A DNA stretch of 6,702 nt from Deltaproteobacteria bacterium (GTDB lineage Bacteria; Desulfobacterota; DSM-4660; Desulfatiglandales; HGW-15), in the NCBI GenBank assembly GCA_020342025.1, contig CP070840.1, positions 1,860,557 through 1,867,258 on the forward strand. Direction: 5' to 3'. A program made the translations under genes and the position numbers. The first letter of the stretch is position 1, and each line of letters starts with the position of its first letter. Shown piece by piece: positions 5,553-6,702 of the stretch. The notes under the pieces are model-generated. The model worked only from the letters and a program-made list of their open reading frames with translations. It was not told the origin of the DNA and did no database searches.

Positions 5553-5570
5553 TCATTGATAATTTTTTTG

Positions 5571-5597
5571 ACAGGATTAACAAGATCAACAGGATCT
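5571..5597 (+). repeat. Triplet 9-base repeat, left copy of the inverted pair
   Basis: ACAGGATTA, ACAAGATCA and ACAGGATCT follow each other without a gap, preceded by a run of seven T and a G. The same type of array appears in inverse orientation at 5872-5898. Similar ACAGGATTA arrays occur between genes in a variety of bacteria; that statement is from memory and was not checked. Confidence 0.75.
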
Positions 5598-5653
5598 CTT
5601 TTTCTAGTTTCAGGCCCGGCAGGTCCAAAGGGATTTAAACTCTCGCCCGCTCA

Positions 5654-5667
5654 CCCGATGCATCGGG
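5654..5667. repeat. Perfect 14-base palindrome
   Basis: CCCGATGCATCGGG is identical to its reverse complement. It lies in the GC-rich core of the ilvN-ilvC gap, 17 bases before the next hairpin. It may form a cruciform or hairpin in RNA, or be a dimeric protein site; the sequence alone does not decide. Confidence 0.7.
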
Positions 5668-5684
5668 ATCGCCAGGGCCCGCCC

Positions 5685-5709
5685 GCCGTCGCTGAAGCTT
5701 TGGCGCGGC
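5685..5709. repeat. GC-rich long hairpin in the ilvN-ilvC element
   Basis: GCCG (5685-5688) pairs with CGGC (5706-5709), and CGCTGAAG (5690-5697) pairs with CTTTGGCG (5698-5705) using two G-U pairs, with T5689 bulged. A few central pairs must open to form a loop. There is no T run after it, so it is not an intrinsic terminator. Confidence 0.6.
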
Positions 5710-5871
5710 AAGCAGAGTACGCTGAGAGTGGGAGATCATATTGAAAGATTTGATGGATTAGGTGGTAGGGATTGAGGCCTGCGATGCAGGCATATCAAGC
5801 AATCAAGCTAAATTTGCCTCTGCGGCAATGGGTCCTGATCCTTCCATCAGGGAAGGATAAAAAAGTAAGAA

Positions 5872-5898
5872 AAATCGTGTCAATCCTGTTTATCCTGT
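5872..5898 (-). repeat. Triplet 9-base repeat, right (inverted) copy
   Basis: On the minus strand this reads ACAGGATAA, ACAGGATTG and ACACGATTT, matching the left copy at 5571-5597 in unit length, order and sequence type. The two arrays point toward each other like imperfect terminal inverted repeats. The ilvC ribosome site begins 30 bases further on. Confidence 0.75.
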
Positions 5899-5939
5899 CT
5901 ATTAAATTTAATAAATAATGAGAGATTAGGAGGAGATTT

Positions 5940-6702
5940 ATGGCAAAGATTGATTTTGGCGGTGTGGTGGAGGAAGTGATTACCTCTGAGGAGTTTCCAA
6001 TCGAGAAAGCAAGACAGGTCTTGGAAAATGAAATCGTCGCCGTCCTCGGTTATGGCGTTCAAGGGCCGGGACAGGCCCTGAATATGAGGGACAATGGTAT
6101 CCCCGTGATTGTGGGGCAAAGGGAAGGGGGAGCGTCATGGCAACGTGCCGTGGATGACGGCTTCGAACCAGGCAAAACCCTCTTTTCCGTGGAAGAGGCC
6201 GCCGAGAGGGGGTCGATTATCCAGTACCTGTTATCGGATGCCGGGCAGATGGCCGTGTGGCCAAAGATCAAACCCTGTCTCAAGGAGGGTGATGCCCTCT
6301 ATTTTTCCCATGGATTTTCCATTGTGTACAAAGATCAGACCGGTATTGTTCCTCCAGATAACGTGGACGTCATACTGGTCGCCCCCAAAGGATCGGGGAG
6401 GACCGTCCGTACCAACTTTATGGAAGGCAGTGGGATCAACTCCAGCTATGCCATCTTTCAAGACCACACAGGGCGGGCACTGGAAAGGACCATGGCCGTA
6501 GGGATTGGCATCGGGTCAGGCTACCTGTTTCCCACCACATTTGAAAAGGAGGTACACAGTGATCTTGTGGGAGAAAGGGGCGTCCTCATGGGTTGTCGGG
6601 CCGGAGTTATGGAGGCCCAATACAACCTGCTGAGAAAGCACGGGCACAGCCCCAGTGAGGCATTTAATGAGACGGTGGAGGAACTCACCCAGAGTCTCAT
6701 AC
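5940..6702 (+). CDS. ilvC: Ketol-acid reductoisomerase, 3' part beyond the window
   Basis: The first 254 codons are present with no stop, and the gene continues past the right edge. The enzyme rearranges and reduces acetolactate or acetohydroxybutyrate with NADPH and Mg2+, the step after IlvBN. The Rossmann motif is G37-Y-G-V-Q-G-P-G44. The cofactor loop G59-Q-R-E-G-G-A-S66 has Arg61 and Ser66, which suggests NADPH. Catalytic-domain residues visible are H124 in SHGF, K150 in APKGSG, and the metal ligands D208 and E212 in SDLVGERG. The start (MAKIDFGGVVEEV) and blocks such as VILVAPKGSGRTVR, GINSSYAIF and GHSPSEAFNETVEELTQSL resemble fungal mitochondrial Ilv5 and Bacteroidota enzymes rather than the usual short bacterial class I protein. 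AGGAGG (5928-5933) lies six bases before the ATG. It is the third gene of the operon. Confidence 0.95.
   Translation, partial: MAKIDFGGVVEEVITSEEFPIEKARQVLENEIVAVLGYGVQGPGQALNMRDNGIPVIVGQREGGASWQRAVDDGFEPGKTLFSVEEAAERGSIIQYLLSDAGQMAVWPKIKPCLKEGDALYFSHGFSIVYKDQTGIVPPDNVDVILVAPKGSGRTVRTNFMEGSGINSSYAIFQDHTGRALERTMAVGIGIGSGYLFPTTFEKEVHSDLVGERGVLMGCRAGVMEAQYNLLRKHGHSPSEAFNETVEELTQSLI

Larger units (their letters stand above)
5553..5939. mobile_element. 387-base ilvN-ilvC gap with an inverted-repeat, MITE-like element
   Basis: No convincing gene lies here. Two inverted triplet repeats (5571-5597 and 5872-5898) bracket about 270 bases with several palindromes. ACTCTC (5639-5644) pairs with GAGAGT (5724-5729) and encloses a GC-rich core with a 14-base perfect palindrome (5654-5667) and a hairpin at 5685-5709. 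Beyond it come GCCTGC/GCAGGC (5777-5791), TTGCC/GGCAA (5814-5828) and ATCCTTCC/GGAAGGAT (5838-5858). The last competes with CCTGAT/ATCAGG (5834-5851). The base composition of the core differs from the AT-rich edges. This layout suggests a small non-autonomous element or REP-like sequence inserted into the operon. No clear target-site duplication is seen. It could instead be a processing or stability element of the ilv mRNA, or hold an extra ilvC promoter. Confidence 0.45.

Noticed and set aside
5556..5744. 62-codon open frame in the ilvN-ilvC gap
   Set aside because: It runs through the repeat array, the 14-base palindrome and the GC-rich hairpin, has no ribosome site and shows no domain. It is best explained as chance translation of the repeat element.
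5838..5864. Hairpin ATCCTTCC/GGAAGGAT as a terminator before ilvC
   Set aside because: It is followed by A residues on the plus strand, and on the minus strand by CAGG, so neither direction gives an intrinsic terminator.
1..6702. CRISPR array, phage or toxin-antitoxin module
   Set aside because: No regularly spaced repeats of 25-40 bases, integrase, or paired small genes were seen. The tandem repeats present have units of only 7-10 bases without spacers.

Overview
The window looks like chromosomal DNA of a Gram-negative bacterium, most likely a deltaproteobacterium (Desulfobacterota). The main clues are an IHF-alpha-type protein with the long 'EIIKKTL..GEDVLISGFGKFCVKE' core that I associate with that group, good AGGAGG ribosome sites, and intergenic DNA rich in short tandem repeats. 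The taxon is inferred from recognition only; no search was run.

Left part (1-2800) holds single genes separated by long non-coding gaps: a small cupin protein (269-613), the KH-domain RNA-binding protein KhpA with a near-consensus sigma-70 promoter (753-983), a 573-base gap with several weak hairpins, an IHF-alpha/HU-family DNA-bending protein (1557-1844), a doubtful 34-codon reading frame, and, on the minus strand, a TrmJ-type tRNA 2'-O-methyltransferase (2027-2773).

Right part (2900-6702) is a branched-chain amino acid operon, ilvB-ilvN-ilvC, transcribed rightward and divergently from trmJ. It opens with a complete transcription attenuator. A 38-residue leader peptide (2997-3113) has 17 Ile/Val/Leu codons. 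It overlaps RNA segments that can pair as 1:2, 2:3 (antiterminator) or 3:4 (a perfect 17-bp terminator stem followed by a T run). ilvB encodes the catalytic and ilvN the regulatory subunit of acetohydroxyacid synthase. ilvC, cut by the window end, encodes ketol-acid reductoisomerase of the type resembling fungal mitochondrial and Bacteroidota enzymes. Together they carry out the first two shared steps of Ile and Val synthesis, so starvation for the products would relieve termination.

The intergenic DNA of the operon is unusual. A 7-base tandem repeat precedes ilvB, a 9-10-base tandem repeat separates ilvB from ilvN, and a 387-base gap between ilvN and ilvC carries two inverted triplet repeats of an ACAGGATTA-like 9-mer around a GC-rich palindromic core, like a small non-coding mobile element. 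ilvB also has a start-codon puzzle: its Shine-Dalgarno sequence points at an ATT codon rather than at the overlapping GTG. The attenuator is the clearest regulatory system here. It is of a well-known general kind, but each part can be read directly from the sequence.
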